DNA of 64,000 nucleotides from Pardosa pseudoannulata. Lineage: Eukaryota; Arthropoda; Arachnida; Araneae; Lycosidae. Within the stretch, counting starts at the first letter, position 1, and each line of letters starts with the position of its first letter. Positions 14,485 through 60,623 of the stretch are shown here, one piece after another. A program made the translations under genes and the position numbers. The notes under the pieces are model-generated. The model made no database searches, was not told where the DNA came from, and saw only the letters and a list, made by a program, of their open reading frames with translations. The stretch spans positions 134,137,573 to 134,201,572 of the forward strand of contig CM063502.1 in assembly GCA_032207245.1 (NCBI GenBank). Reading direction: 5' to 3'.

Positions 14485-15281
14485 CCCCTTAACAGTTTAA
14501 TTTTTTTCACGAATTCGACCTCAAAAATGTCACATTTTTTTATTGCATATTTTTGTTCATGTTACATTTGTAAACTGGAAAATGTTATTAAAAGTAATAT
14601 TTCTAATTATTTTAAACATATATAACAACTGTTTTACAGGAAATAAAAAAATGTTTTTCCTGGAAGCTGATTTTTCTGTCTCGTGTACCCCAGAAAGGGA
14701 AGTTACGTTTACAGTTTTGCATATAAAATTAAAAATATTTTCGATTACAATTACTACACAATTATTTTCGAATGCAAATACTACAAGTACATTTACTTAA
14801 CCTGTTTTTTCAAAGATCAGATTTAGTGCTATAAATCTTGAAAGACGGTAAGAGGCATAGTCCAACGTCACAGTCCGGACAAAAATACCTAGTCTTTTTT
14901 TTAATTATTTTGTATATGTCATTTTTCTTCAGTGAACACACATAGCACTAGTTTCCAGGTCTTAGTTTTATCTGTAGGCGGAATTGCTGCTAAAAAATTA
15001 GTTTTGGTCAGTATCCTAAAACCTCAAGCCAAAAACTCTAAAAGCTCGTGGAGTAATGCAAAACCTATCAGAAATCCCACGCTTTTAAACCAAACTAAAT
15101 ACATTTCGAAAACTAACATCTTGTGGACATATATTGGACTAATTTGACAATAAAAATACAAAACTTACTGCTAAAACAGTGAGAATTACAAAGAAATCAG
15201 ATTGCCCGTACGTAGTACGGGCAAATCATTAAAGGTGTGATAACAGCGCCCGTACGGTGTAAGTGCAAAACAGGCAAGGGG
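14485..15281 (-). mobile_element. piggyBac-family element, internally deleted, minus orientation
   Basis: Bounded by TTAA at 14481-14484 and 15282-15285, the piggyBac target duplication. The left end (AACAGTTTAATTTTTTTC, CACGAATTCGACC) matches the inverted right end of the element at 47263. The right end, reversed, shares GCCCGTA..ACGGGCAATCTGATTT with that element's left end. On the minus strand near 14818-14880 a frame reads CPDCDVGLCLLPSFKIY then a stop, the cysteine-rich tail of piggyBac transposases. Confidence 0.8.
14815..14960 (-). pseudogene. piggyBac transposase C-terminal remnant
   Basis: Minus strand reads (with breaks) LRPGN.CYVC, a basic spacer, then KKTRYFCPDCDVGLCLLPSF and a stop. 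The Cys pattern matches the C-terminal zinc-binding domain of piggyBac transposases, which binds DNA ends. The DDD catalytic core is absent. Confidence 0.65.
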
Positions 15282-15289
15282 TTAACTAG

Positions 15290-16318
15290 CCAAAGTGTAC
15301 CTAGTACGCTAATTATACCCATTTTTTGAAGATCACAAGCTAGAATTGCACATCTGTAGTATATCTATCTAAAATTTCTAAAACAAACCAGTAAAGAAAC
15401 TACATTAGAGATAATCCTAGATTATTTTTTTCTGGAAGAAAATTATAAATATTTTATAAAATTTCAAATTAAAATGTCTTTTTTTCTAAGGAAAATTAAA
15501 TTTAGACGACGAAGATTAGTTAAAATTTATAATTAAATCCTAATTACGCTGTTACCAAGTCTATATAATGTGTCCACAATTGTTTCCAGTGGTTCCCACA
15601 CATTTTTTAGTCGCAGTGCATTATTTTAAATATAACTTTTCCACTGTGACATACCTTAAGTAAAACTATGACTAACTATAAATTAGAGCTAAAAATAAAT
15701 AAAAGTGTATCTGCTTTATTGAATAAATTTATTCATCTATTTGTTAATCATTTCATCCACATTAAATTAATAATTATTGGGTTGCATATAACCTGCAAAT
15801 CACATAATTATGTTCTCAAATCGTATAGTCAAACTGGACTACTCTCTTCTCATTTTCCACTTTGATTTTTGCTCTATAACTACATAGTATTCGACTAGTT
15901 TTAGATTTTAACTACATTATATGACTTCTTTTTCAATACACTAGTTTTAGAGTATCCAGTTTACCATTTTAGATCTTGGAAAAATGATGATCTCGATACT
16001 CGATAGTTTGTTGACGCTTTCAAGAATGTCCAGAAATCTATACAGTCACCAACTGTCACGTGATTTTTTGGCGTTGCTGTTCAATCAGGCAAAACCTGAA
16101 TTTCCCGTGGGCTTACACTTTAGAAATAATTAGTGCGATTAATTATGAAGGTGTTGCATTTTTTAACAGCGCAGCGTAAAGATGTTCAGGGCTCTCCAGA
16201 GTACTGCGGTTCATATTTTGGGAATCTTTGGAATATAAAAATTATATATATATAAATTTATACTCCTATAAATTTAATTAACTATTAGATGACAATGTAG
16301 CCACGAAAGACGTCCAGG
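15290..16318. other. AT-rich noncoding DNA
   Basis: Nothing recognised. Confidence 0.5.
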
Positions 16319-16319
16319 A

Positions 16320-16653
16320 TTCTAAATTTGTTACGAAAAACATTAGGAAATAACTATAAGTATAAAGGAAAAGGAAGCTTTATTGTTAAAAATGTTATGA
16401 GTTGTTATATATACCCACGAAATTTTATAATTTTAAAATTTTGACCGCTGTGCTAAAATTCAGAACTGTGCTTCAGGAATCCTAATTTGGTTAAACTATG
16501 GAACAGAAAAGTGAATTATTTCCTATTTATAAGTAAAGATTCCAATAAACTAAGAAAAAAAGTTTTCGCAAATTTTCACATTGATTAAAAATAATAATTT
16601 CATCCACAAAAACTTTTAGATCACTGTATTTATTTTCCTGGAAATGAATAACT
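16320..16653 (+). repeat. Direct repeat, copy 1 (upstream of P450 exon 1)
   Basis: Near-identical by eye to 18665-18998, with small indels. Shared runs include AATTTTATAATTTTAAAATT, TGTGCTTCAGGAATC and AATTTGGTTAAACTATGGAA. No inverted ends or tRNA boxes seen. Confidence 0.9.
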
Positions 16654-16799
16654 ATTTCTTTTATTTATTATATTTCTGAAAACAAAAATTGTAATCTAAA
16701 TTATATTTTCTGAAGCACAGGGGCCCACACATTCATGATAATGGTGTATGAGAAGCTATTTTAAACAGTTCTTTCAAAAGAGACAGAAAAGCTCATATT

Positions 16800-17200
16800 T
16801 TAAGTCAGGAAACAGTATTAACGCTGTTGGCCATAATTAAAAACGGATTAGCCGTGAATTGTCGAAATTTTACAATTTAGAGTATTATACTGTCTAGATT
16901 TGCTCCTACTCTTTTGAATGCACTCGGCACTCTATACAACAAAATCTGTCTCTACAGCGTATATTAATGCTGTGGAACATAACTCTAAAACGATTTACTG
17001 TAGTCTTTTGAAATTTTGTATTTAAGAGTATAATACCGTCTAGTTCTTCATCTACTTTTTTTAATGCAATTTGTATTCTAAATAGATAAAAGCTACAATT
17101 TAACGTATTTAATGCTATAAGGCATAACTCTATAACGATTAGTCCTAAAATGCTGAAATTCTATATTTAAAACTATTATAACACTTAGTTGTGCAGTCCG
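16800..17200 (+). repeat. Promoter-proximal tandem repeat, about 145-bp units
   Basis: AATGCT(G/A)T followed by CATAACTCTA(A/T)AACGATT recurs near 16820, 16966 and 17111, each followed by a GAAATT(T/C)T..A..TTAGAGTAT(T/A)ATA-like block. Ends some 370 bp before the P450 start codon. Confidence 0.6.
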
Positions 17201-17523
17201 CATTTGATTTCAATATGCCTACCTGCAGAGAATTGCATATATAGAGAGAGATAAGAGAGATGAAAAGAATATAAAAGTTGCATGCAGATGCATCAAAATC
17301 AACCGCAATTTCCCTATGCAAAAACGATGTACACAATACTCGCCGCATGGTATGGAAAAAAAAAACCAGTTTCGCTTTCAACAAGAGCCATGTTTTTATT
17401 TTCTATCTACGGAGAAAAAGTAAACACTATGATGCAATAGGGCTGCGTCATTCATGATGTCATTTTACTTCCGTTATGATAAGTTTGGCTTCGAGAGTAA
17501 AACAATCTTTTGTGTTTTCTTGA

Positions 17524-17558
17524 ATATAGTGCGTCTGAAGGTCTTAGTATTAAGTCAG
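17524..17558 (+). promoter_or_regulatory. Possible core promoter of P450 gene 1
   Basis: AATATA at 17524-17529 lies about 30 bases before a TCAG initiator-like site (17555-17558), just ahead of the ATG. This would leave a very short 5' UTR. Pattern match only. Confidence 0.2.
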
Positions 17559-17570
17559 CGCAGAACAGTC

Positions 17571-51344
<33,774 letters not shown>

Positions 51345-51401
51345 AGATTACTGACGAGAAAAATCAAATGTTTGTTTTATATTGACTAGTCCAATGAATT
51401 A

Positions 51402-51407
51402 ATTAAA
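51402..51407 (+). terminator. Likely poly(A) signal of P450 gene 1
   Basis: ATTAAA 58 nt after the stop codon, followed by a T-rich stretch. An AATAAA at 51681-51686 is a more distal alternative. Confidence 0.4.
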
Positions 51408-52283
51408 CATGTTTGTACTTTTATTTAAAAATGGTGTATTATTAGTAATAGATACATGTAATTTATAAGTAGGTCAGTTAATAAGGATTTAATTGAAATA
51501 TTGCTATAACAACTCTTTTTATATCTACATCTACACTGTTTGATAATTGCTAAGGAACAACTGAATTTTGCAATGTAGAGTTCATATAACTGTTCAATCG
51601 TTAAAAAACAAAATGCAGAGGGTGTACTATGGTAGGACCTGTATTATAATATAGAAATGAGGAGTACATCGTTGTATATGAATAAAACACATTGCGTGAC
51701 AGCTCTTTATTCTTTCGAAAGTTTATCAAGTTATGTATTTAGTGGAAGTAACGCCGTAAGTAGTTCAACTTAAATGATTGAAAAGTTTCGTGTGGCATGG
51801 GAATAATTAATACAAAATGTAAGACATCATTTGAATGCTTACGATCGTGGACAAACAGGTCAAAATATCTTTATTAACCACATCAAAGAGAGCATCAAGA
51901 AATGTCATCTAGCGATAATAAAAGGTTGCTGATGGTGGAAATGATATGCAAAATTATGTGGATGGTGGTGAAATCAAAACCTCATCTCAAGAATATTGAT
52001 ATGTATCCGTAGTGTAAAAATAAACAGAAATTTCGTTCCTGGTAAAATAGCAGCTGACCTTTCAACCGCTAGAGTTACAGGTTTTGTTATCCCACTTTCC
52101 CATGTGGTAAATCTGAACCATTTTGCATGATAAATGTTACAATATGCCTCTATTACGTAAGTTCTTAGTTTCATTTCTCCAATCATTGTCTGTGATTAAA
52201 GATTTCAAAAAAATATTTTCGTTGCTTAGCAACTGTCAAGCAATTTAGTAGCTCAAATGTTGGGCAATGTACATTTACATAAC
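51408..52283. other. Intergenic, no feature
   Basis: 3' flank of gene 1; nothing coding or repeat-like recognised. Confidence 0.5.
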
Positions 52284-52285
52284 TA

Positions 52286-53504
52286 CACTCAAAAGCCAAA
52301 ACATTATGACCACCCCTACATTTTGCAATGAACTCGCCTGGATGACGTGGGAGGCACGTGTTCAGGTGGAAGTGGTATTTAACTACTTCTGGAGAGTCTG
52401 AAAAATCATTCTTTCACTTACTTCTGTGTGTCATGGGAAAGGCTGCGGATCTAAGCGATTTTGATAGAGGGCAGATTATAATGGCTCGAAGGTTCGGAAC
52501 AAGTATTTCGGAAACTGCACTACTCGTGATGTGTTCGCGATCTACAGTTGTTAGTACTTATGCAAAGAGGATGAATGCCGGTGAAACCAACAGTAGACGA
52601 CATGGTGTTGGACATCCACACGCTATCATAGAAAAAGGTCGTCGGAGACTGCCTCGCATGGCGAAACAAAACCGGAACCAGACAGTAGCTCATCTGACAA
52701 CCCAATACAATGCAGGGCCAAGTAGAATAATATCAGAGCACACTGTTCAGCGGACACTGTTGGATATGGTGCTACACAGCAAACGTCCCACTCGTGTGAC
52801 TTTGCTGACCAAGCGTCAACGCCAACTGCGCCTACGCTGAGCCCGGGAACATCGCAACTGGTCCATGGATCATTGGGAGAGAGTTGCTTGGTCAGATGAA
52901 TCACGGTTTGTCATTCATCAAGCCGATGGTAGTGTAAGGATACACCTTCTTCCAGGCGAACAGTTGCTCCCTCAATGTACAGTAGGTCATACACAGGACG
53001 GTGGTGGCGGTATTATGCTTTGGGGGACGTTCTCTTGGGCGTCCCTGGGACCCGTGGTTGTGGTAGAGCAGACCATGAATGTTATAGGGTATCTGAACAT
53101 CACTGCGAACAAGTTGCACCCTTACATGGCTTCTGTTTTTCCAGCTAGAAATGGAATGTTCCAACAGGACAACGCCCCGTGTCACAAGGCTAAAATTATG
53201 TTGGAGTGGTTCCAGGAACATGATGCTGAATTCCAGTTAATGTCCTGGTTGCCTAACTCACTGGATCTCTATCCGACAGGACACATTTGGGATGTCATGG
53301 GACGGCAGCTCAGAGTTCAAAGACTACCAATTCGCAATATCTCGGATTTGCGTAACCGTTGCTTAAACATCTGGTACAATCTTCCTCCGGCCATCTACCA
53401 AGGACTTGTGGCATCCATGCCAAGGCGGGTTGAAGCTGTGTTGCGCTCCAAAGGTGGGTCAACTCGTTATTGATAGGTGGTCATAATGTTTTGGATCTTG
53501 AGTG
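52286..53504 (+). mobile_element. Tc1/mariner element (DD36E type), nearly full length
   Basis: 1219 bp between TA 52284-52285 and TA 53505-53506. Ends CACTCAAAAGCCAAAACATT and, reversed, CACTCAAGATCCAAAACATT, both continuing ATGACCACC. One long transposase frame with a single stop. Confidence 0.95.
52433..53473 (+). pseudogene. Tc1/mariner transposase, one nonsense codon and lost catalytic Glu
   Basis: 346 codons from [20 protein letters not shown] (HTH start) to GGSTRY. In-frame TGA at 52838-52840, where relatives have Trp, otherwise open. First Asp in WSDESRF, second in QQDNAPCHK; after 36 residues the third acidic position is Gly (PTGHIWD instead of P-I-E-H-I-W). Encoded cut-and-paste activity is therefore expected to be dead even if the stop is read through. 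Confidence 0.93.
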
Positions 53505-53509
53505 TATGA

Positions 53510-55230
53510 ACTTAATAAAATGAGATATAACACAAATAAAACTTTAGAAGCATTTTAATACAAATAAACATTTATGCTTCCAAAAACTGATATTATTGTA
53601 TATCATTTTATATGGACATTTCTTACGTTTCAGTTTTCTAAGAAATAAGTGTTACCGTACTTAGGCTTTGACCCTTTGCTTTCTTATGTCACGTCTGACT
53701 CGACATCAACTTTCTTTTGCATCAATCACGACGTCACATGTGGCTCGGCATGATTTCAAATTTAAGAATTAACTTTCACACTTTTTTAACTCTATTAAAA
53801 TTGCTAGAGCAGCAACAAATACACATGACTCAAACATTAAATTACATCATATTACTAGAATGTTGAAAATTATTTTGGTGTGCAAACGGTTAAGGGAATA
53901 TATGCTTTGATATTGCTAGTATTTTATAAAATTTATTGTGGCTGTAAATTTAATCTTCAACTAAGTACAAAAACAAGTATACAAAACTAAGTATAAAACA
54001 AGCCTTTGTAATGTGTGTATTAAGGGGTTTAAGAAAGTTGCTTGAGATACAATTTTAATTTAGTTCTGTAAATACACAAGAATTCAGTTTCGTTAATACT
54101 AAGGAATATATTCTTCATCTTTATTATTATAAGTGAATTAATTTGATACTTATTGTTAGGCTTATGACCCGTTATTTATATTATAACATGATTACTTTAT
54201 CAAATTAATTAAAAAGGGTAATATATATGCTATCTTAAACACTGAATACACATGTTACAAATAATTGTTACATTAAAAAAAGTTTTCACTTAAGTTCAAA
54301 ATTAAATTTACAGCCTTAATGCCTTTTATAAAAAAATAAAATAGCAATATCAAAGCATATATTCTATTAGAAGCCAAAGTATGGTAATACTCATTTTTAT
54401 CCAATCTTAAACGTAAAAATAATCCATGTAAAATGATAAACGAAAGTATCCAATGTTGAAAAGATAACTGTTTATTTGTTTTAAAACACATATAAATTTA
54501 TGACGCAAACCAATTATAACAGTTTATTTATTCTCTCTTAATTTAATCATTATTTTTTATTATTCTTCAGTACTGTCTTTCGTCACTCCATTTAACTACC
54601 GCGGCTGTAGGTGGCTGTTAAATGTGATTAGAAAAATTTTTAATTTCACAATCTTGATAGACTGTATCATCCAAATTTAATTAAAAGAAATCATCTAAAT
54701 CAAGTAAACTCAGTGTTTCATCTAGATGCTCTTTTATTTAAAAGGTTGCAATTAATTCATGACTCAATTATACTTTCATTAAAAGCTGATTTGATTTTTA
54801 AAATATTTAAATGCCTGTCTCCAAAGTGAAAATATTAGAATTGTTTTAGTATCAAACTCTAAGAACAATATTTTGTTACAAGACAACAAAGTGAGTGAAA
54901 AGTTCTTTTAAACCATTGAAAATCTGAAAATTAGCAACAGAGTACATTTATATCCATGTAAAAAATGGATTTTCATTGATTTTAACTAGATTTTTAAAAA
55001 TGTTTTTTTTAAGTCGTTCTTTAAAACCAGCGTTTTAATTTCACTATTTATTAAACACTTAAAGCAGGTATATTTAATACTTGGACTGCATACGGCCCAC
55101 TTGTACATTTCCCTAGGCCCTTCAGGTTTTCCATAAATACTTATTTTTATATATTAAAATTTTTTAAATTAAATTTTAAATAAATAATCCAACATTTACG
55201 TATATTAGCTATAAGGGGTTAACAGCAAGT
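53510..55230. other. Intergenic AT-rich DNA
   Basis: No gene or complete element recognised. Confidence 0.5.
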
Positions 55231-55254
55231 TTTTCTTCGGTTATATTAATAATA

Positions 55255-55325
55255 GTAATAGATGAGAGATAAGTAATAGATCAGAGTAATAGATGAGAGA
55301 TAAGTAATAGATCAGAGTAACAGGT
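55255..55325. repeat. Short tandem repeat, 31-bp period
   Basis: GATGAGAGATAAGTAATAGA starts at 55261 and again at 55292, followed by a partial third unit. Confidence 0.9.
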
Positions 55326-55990
55326 GAGAATTTAAAATTAATTTCTTTGTACTTCTTAACAGTCAATCTATAAAAACTAGAAGATAAAAATAAAATTAAA
55401 CTTTTCATTGATATATTAAGAATTACAATTTAATTAACGGTTATGTAGATAAATATTGCTGTCATTAAAGTTTAACTTTATAAAGTATGCATCACAGTGC
55501 ATAAAATAATAACTACATTTAATAATAGTTGCATGTAAAAATATTTGAGTTAAAATTTTATTAAATCTAACATGGGGTTTCAGTTCTTACTATTGTTGAA
55601 TTTAATATTTATTCCTTGTATAAATTTTGAATTCGGATTGCTGCAGAGTCATGAAATTTTATTGGCGTGATAAATGTTTGGGGTCAAAGCCGATATTAAA
55701 TTTACAAGTTGTGACGGGTTTACATAGCTTTACGAACAGAGGGATAATTTCTTTAAGCCTTTTAAGGAGCTTTTAGGTTTTGTTCGTTACGTTTATACAA
55801 AAGAGGAAATATTTACTCAAGCTCAAACTGGAAAATTGCCAACATTTTATTTTTGTTAAGGGTAATTTTTTTATCGCTTTTAGCACGTGAGCACACCATA
55901 TCGTATTGCAACTCTTCAAATCAACTCGTTTTGGATTTTATCCTTTGACGTCAACTTTTTTTTTATTTCTACCGTTATTATCTCTACCCA

Positions 55991-56025
55991 TTAAATAACT
56001 GGACAGAAACGAAAGGGACTCAGTT
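55991..56025 (+). promoter_or_regulatory. Possible core promoter of P450 gene 2
   Basis: TTAAATA at 55991-55997 sits about 31 bases upstream of an arthropod-type initiator TCAGTT (56020-56025), giving a 5' UTR near 33 nt. Spacing fits a TATA/Inr pair; not proven. Confidence 0.35.
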
Positions 56026-56054
56026 GCAGATAGGCATTGTTTCGAATTGCTGTC

Positions 56055-56125
56055 ATGGAGTACCTGGAGTACCTTATTCCAGCTTTACTTGCAGTTTTTG
56101 TATCTGCAATTGTGTTATATTTGAG
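56055..56125 (+). CDS. P450 gene 2, exon 1
   Basis: 71 nt: 23 codons plus AG. Start context GTCATGGAGTA is the same as gene 1. Encodes the membrane anchor. Confidence 0.9.
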
Positions 56126-59100
56126 GTAAGTTCAAATTACAAAATTACATGCAACATATGTGAGGATATAAGTTAAATATATATGATTTCAAACATCAAT
56201 TCGATTCTGTCACAATGATTTCTTTATATAATTTTCATCTTAAGAGGTCAATAACTGCATTCTAGTAACTAAGCTAATTTTGAGTAAAGATTTCATTTTC
56301 ATCCTTTCCGCTATTTTTATATTTTATATCAGGTATATATTAAATTATTATAGGGAAAACAGAGGATTTCTCGAAATCTAGGTTATTATTGCATTTCTAT
56401 TTAAGATTATTTTATCAAAAATGTTTTAAAATGTCTAATTACATTATAAGTGAACATAGAAATGCAAAAGAAACTTATTTATTGCGAGTATTTACCTCGC
56501 TAGATTACCTTGCTAGATTTTATTAACTTAATATTTTTTCTTTTGCAACCATAAGGTTTATTAGTTTTCAAAATATACTTCTCGGCCATTTTACGTTCTT
56601 TTTTGCAACTCTAATACCCAGCCGCGATTCTAATCAAAAGGAAATATATTTTTTAATCTAATTTGTTAGAGAAATCACAAGAGGACTTGTCGTCACATAT
56701 CGAAACCTCTTTAGAGGAGGTTTCGATAATTTCTAACGGTTTTGACATTTCTAACGTTAGACGTTAGAAATATCGCTTGAAAAAAAGATATTTGATTAAT
56801 TTCTCATAAGACTTTGATTCAGCTAGGGTAATTTTATTGAAGACCCACTAAGGAACAAAAATGTCATTTTAATCTGTAGAAATAAGGTGAGTTTTTTGTT
56901 TTTTAATGGTAGGTATACAATATTAAAACAAGTGCTTCGTTCAAACGAATTGTACATCCGGATTAAATATACTTTAAAAAGTCTCTTATTAACACTTTGA
57001 GTACTGGAGTATTTAAATGCCTTTAAACTCACTGCTCGTGTTGATACTTTGAAACTTACTACCAGAGAAAAAAAATTCCATAACTCACATAAAAATTAAA
57101 AATCTTTAATGGGACTTTGAAAGTAATACTCACTAATAGTTTTAAGTACTTCTTCTTAGTATTATACGCTATAAAACATTTTCCTTTGTGGATTGAAACA
57201 CTGCTAAATGAACAATTAAAATCATTATAGTCTGTTCACAATAAATAGCATGAAACAACTGAAAAGGTATTACCAAATACATAGAGTGAACAAAAAAAAG
57301 TTGGTCAGTAAGGTTACAGGATTTCATCGTTTAATAATTTTGCATGACATTATGCTTTTGAACTAAAATAAAGTTCCGAAAAATAGAATTTCAAAAATAA
57401 ATCAATCGACTTGTTTTAATTTCAGTAACACATAAAGATAAATTGTAAATTTAAAGAGCATTATGATGTTATCCCTTTCTATAGCCAAAATAAAAAACGT
57501 GGACATTTATCCAGGGTAACAAAAAGTAACTTTTAAATTTTAAAGGAAGCATTTAATACTTCGTGTGATATCCTTTGGCTGCTATAACAGCTTCTAAACC
57601 TTTGTTCATCGAAAGGACCAACATTTCAGGTAAATCTGTTAGTACACTGTCCCATAAATTCAGAAGAGCACTTTTTAGTTCATTTTTATTTTTTATTTTT
57701 TTCTCTCCCATTTTTTCATAAACGGCCATAAATGTTCTATAGGGTTCAAATCCGGACTTTGTGAAGGATGGGGCAGTACTTTCTGTACATTATATAATAA
57801 CCTTTCCTTTACAATCTAAGCGTTATGTTTGGGATCATTGTCTTGGACAAAAGAGAAGTTTCTACTCAAATTCAATTTTACAGCTCTGCCTGGTAAATTT
57901 TGTTTTAACACATTTAAATATACCATTTTTTCCATGGTACCGTCAGTAAACATTAAATTTTCAACACCGTTAACTGGCATTGTACCTCATACCATAACGT
58001 TACCACCGCCATGTTTAACAGTTACTTTTATATTTGCTGATTTAAGTGCTGTACCTTCCTTTCTCCATACAAAACGAAGGGCCATCGGATCGAAACAAAT
58101 TAAGTTTTGACTCATCAGTAAAAATATCTTTATCAGTAAAAATAAGTTAAAAATAACTAAGAAGAATAAAGTAAATAAATAAGAAGACTTCTAAAAATCT
58201 TGGGACTTTACAATATAGTTTGTAGCATACTCAAGACGTTTTTTCACATTTCCGGCAGATAAGTATAGTATCTTTTGTGGTGCATAGGCTCTATATTCCG
58301 CAGAATGTATAAAATGTCTTACCGTCTGTGGATGCACATTGACAAAAGATGTCTCCTTTAACTCTCTTGCTATCTTTACTGCAGAAATTATAGGATTCTC
58401 TTTAAAAAAAATCTCAGTATTCGCCTCTCTACTGAGGCGAAGAAATCTTTTTGGGCCGACCACTTCCATTTGGTCTGTGGAAAATTCCGTACCTTTTATA
58501 GTTATTAATTACGTAATGCAATGTTGAATGAGGATTTTTCCCAATTTCTGTAATATCTCTTATAAATTTCTTTTCTTTCCATAGTTTAACAAGTTTTTCA
58601 TATCTATAGAAGTTTGATTTATCTCCATTTCCTAAAATTTAAACCAAGAAAAATAAATTTTAAACTGTTCAGTCTCAAAGCTTTGACTTGGATTCGTGCC
58701 AAAAATGCATCAGTATCTTAAAATTTTGCATAAAGCACTGTATAGTGCAAATAAAATAAATGTCCAAGTTTTTTTTTTTTGGCTTTAGAAATTTCAATTT
58801 CATCTTTAAATTATTTTAAAATTAAATGAAGTGTTTTGTTGAAATCAAACCAGTCATCTAAATCTTGGAAAAAATTACCATTTTTTTAAAAAATGTTTTA
58901 TTTTAAAAGTACATCTGGCTTTTAAAATATTGCACAACAAAATGGGTTGTCCTTTCTGTCCAACTTTTTTTTTGGTTCACTGTATATTATATTCTCTGAT
59001 ACGAAGCAATGGGCCTGCGTACCCTGACGGATTTCTGTAGCCTTGCTGGGGTATTCCCTCAATTTTGATCTTCCTCAGGAGGGTGATTTTTGCTCTTGAT

Positions 59101-60542
59101 TCTGTTCCTCTATACTACCTACCAACATCCTAGAACATCCACACGTAGAGATTTATCTTTCATACTCTGCGAGTCTACAGGAATATGTTTTGTACACTTG
59201 ACAGGCCTGACACTTTGGGATTCTATCCCCACACTAGGGCATCTCGGTCTACTATATCATATCTATATATATAAAAATGAATTTGTGTGTGTCTGTCTGT
59301 CTGTCTGTCTGTACTCAATAGACTCAAAAACTATGCATCCAATCGCCATGAAAATTTGGGAAATGTTTAGGTATATCCCTGGGAAGGTTTTTGTAAATTT
59401 TCAACGTTCGAAATTCATTCCTTCCCCCTTTTTCGAGCATTTCATGTCATTATTCCAAGCATTATTTTCCCCGGTTAAACGCAAACAATTAAGTTTTTAA
59501 TTTATCGCATCATATCTAAGGGAAAGAAGCAATATTTCTAGCAATGTGACGTCATCCCAAGTAATTGTTTTAAACGCAGTTTTCCACGGTTAAAAGCAGG
59601 AGATTAAAATGTTCGATTCATCACATAATAAATAGGCGAAAATGATATTTTTCTTTCATTATGACGTCATTTATTTAAATATTTCATTTATTCATTTCTT
59701 ATTTTATATTATTTAAAATCGTCTGCTTAGTATCTATTCGATTTGAACTGAAATTTGAGATATAAAGTGATTCACTTTCATTTCTATGTGACGCAAATTA
59801 TAGCATTTTTATATGAGAACTAATTTTAAATTTAATTCTTGGTTCATTTTTATGTTACAATGAAATGCATGTCAACAATATTCTAAGAACAAAAAGTACA
59901 AATTTCAGTGACTCTCATGGCCAAATAAAACCTATCATTTTATATAGTTATCTTCATATTCATATGGTTGTCGATATGAATGTGTGTTTCTGTTTCATAC
60001 AAAACTATGTGGTTTGTCATAAATTTCCTTAATTTTGGAAAACATTTATTACTACCAACAAAATTAGCACTGTTGCTGTCAAAACCTGTGCTTCCTATTC
60101 TATCACGTAATATGACAAGATCTGTTAACTTTGCTAATCAACGTACAGTAGTAATACAGTAATGCAATTTAGGGTTAAGCTTATATTTTACAATAAAAAA
60201 AGTTTGAGCAAATTTAATATAAGACAAATTCGATTATAAAAACTGAATAATGTTATAATACGCTTATGATAGAAATATATAAACATGCCAATGACTCGAA
60301 CTGAACTGTGACGAATTTAGAGAGTTATTCACGAAAAATAAATCTTTGTTTAAAAGTAATATATTAAGTTCACCGTAGCGAAGCACGGGCAAACTTGCTA
60401 GTATTCTATAAATATTTAAGAAGACATACTACCTTTTAGGACTTAAAGTTTTCATTATAATAGCCTTTTCTGATTCATAATATAGTACTTCTTCATCTTT
60501 TATAATAAATATTTCTAACTTCTTCAATAGCAGATGTTCTAA

Positions 60543-60623
<81 letters not shown>

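Noticed and set aside
17454..17570. Upstream in-frame ATG giving a 39-residue N-terminal extension of P450 gene 1
   Set aside because: Would place a polar stretch before the membrane anchor. The paralog has an in-frame stop just before the equivalent of 17571.
53640..53900. Possible TTAA element ending GTGCAAACGG next to TTAA near 53890
   Set aside because: No matching inverted end with TTAA found on the left side.
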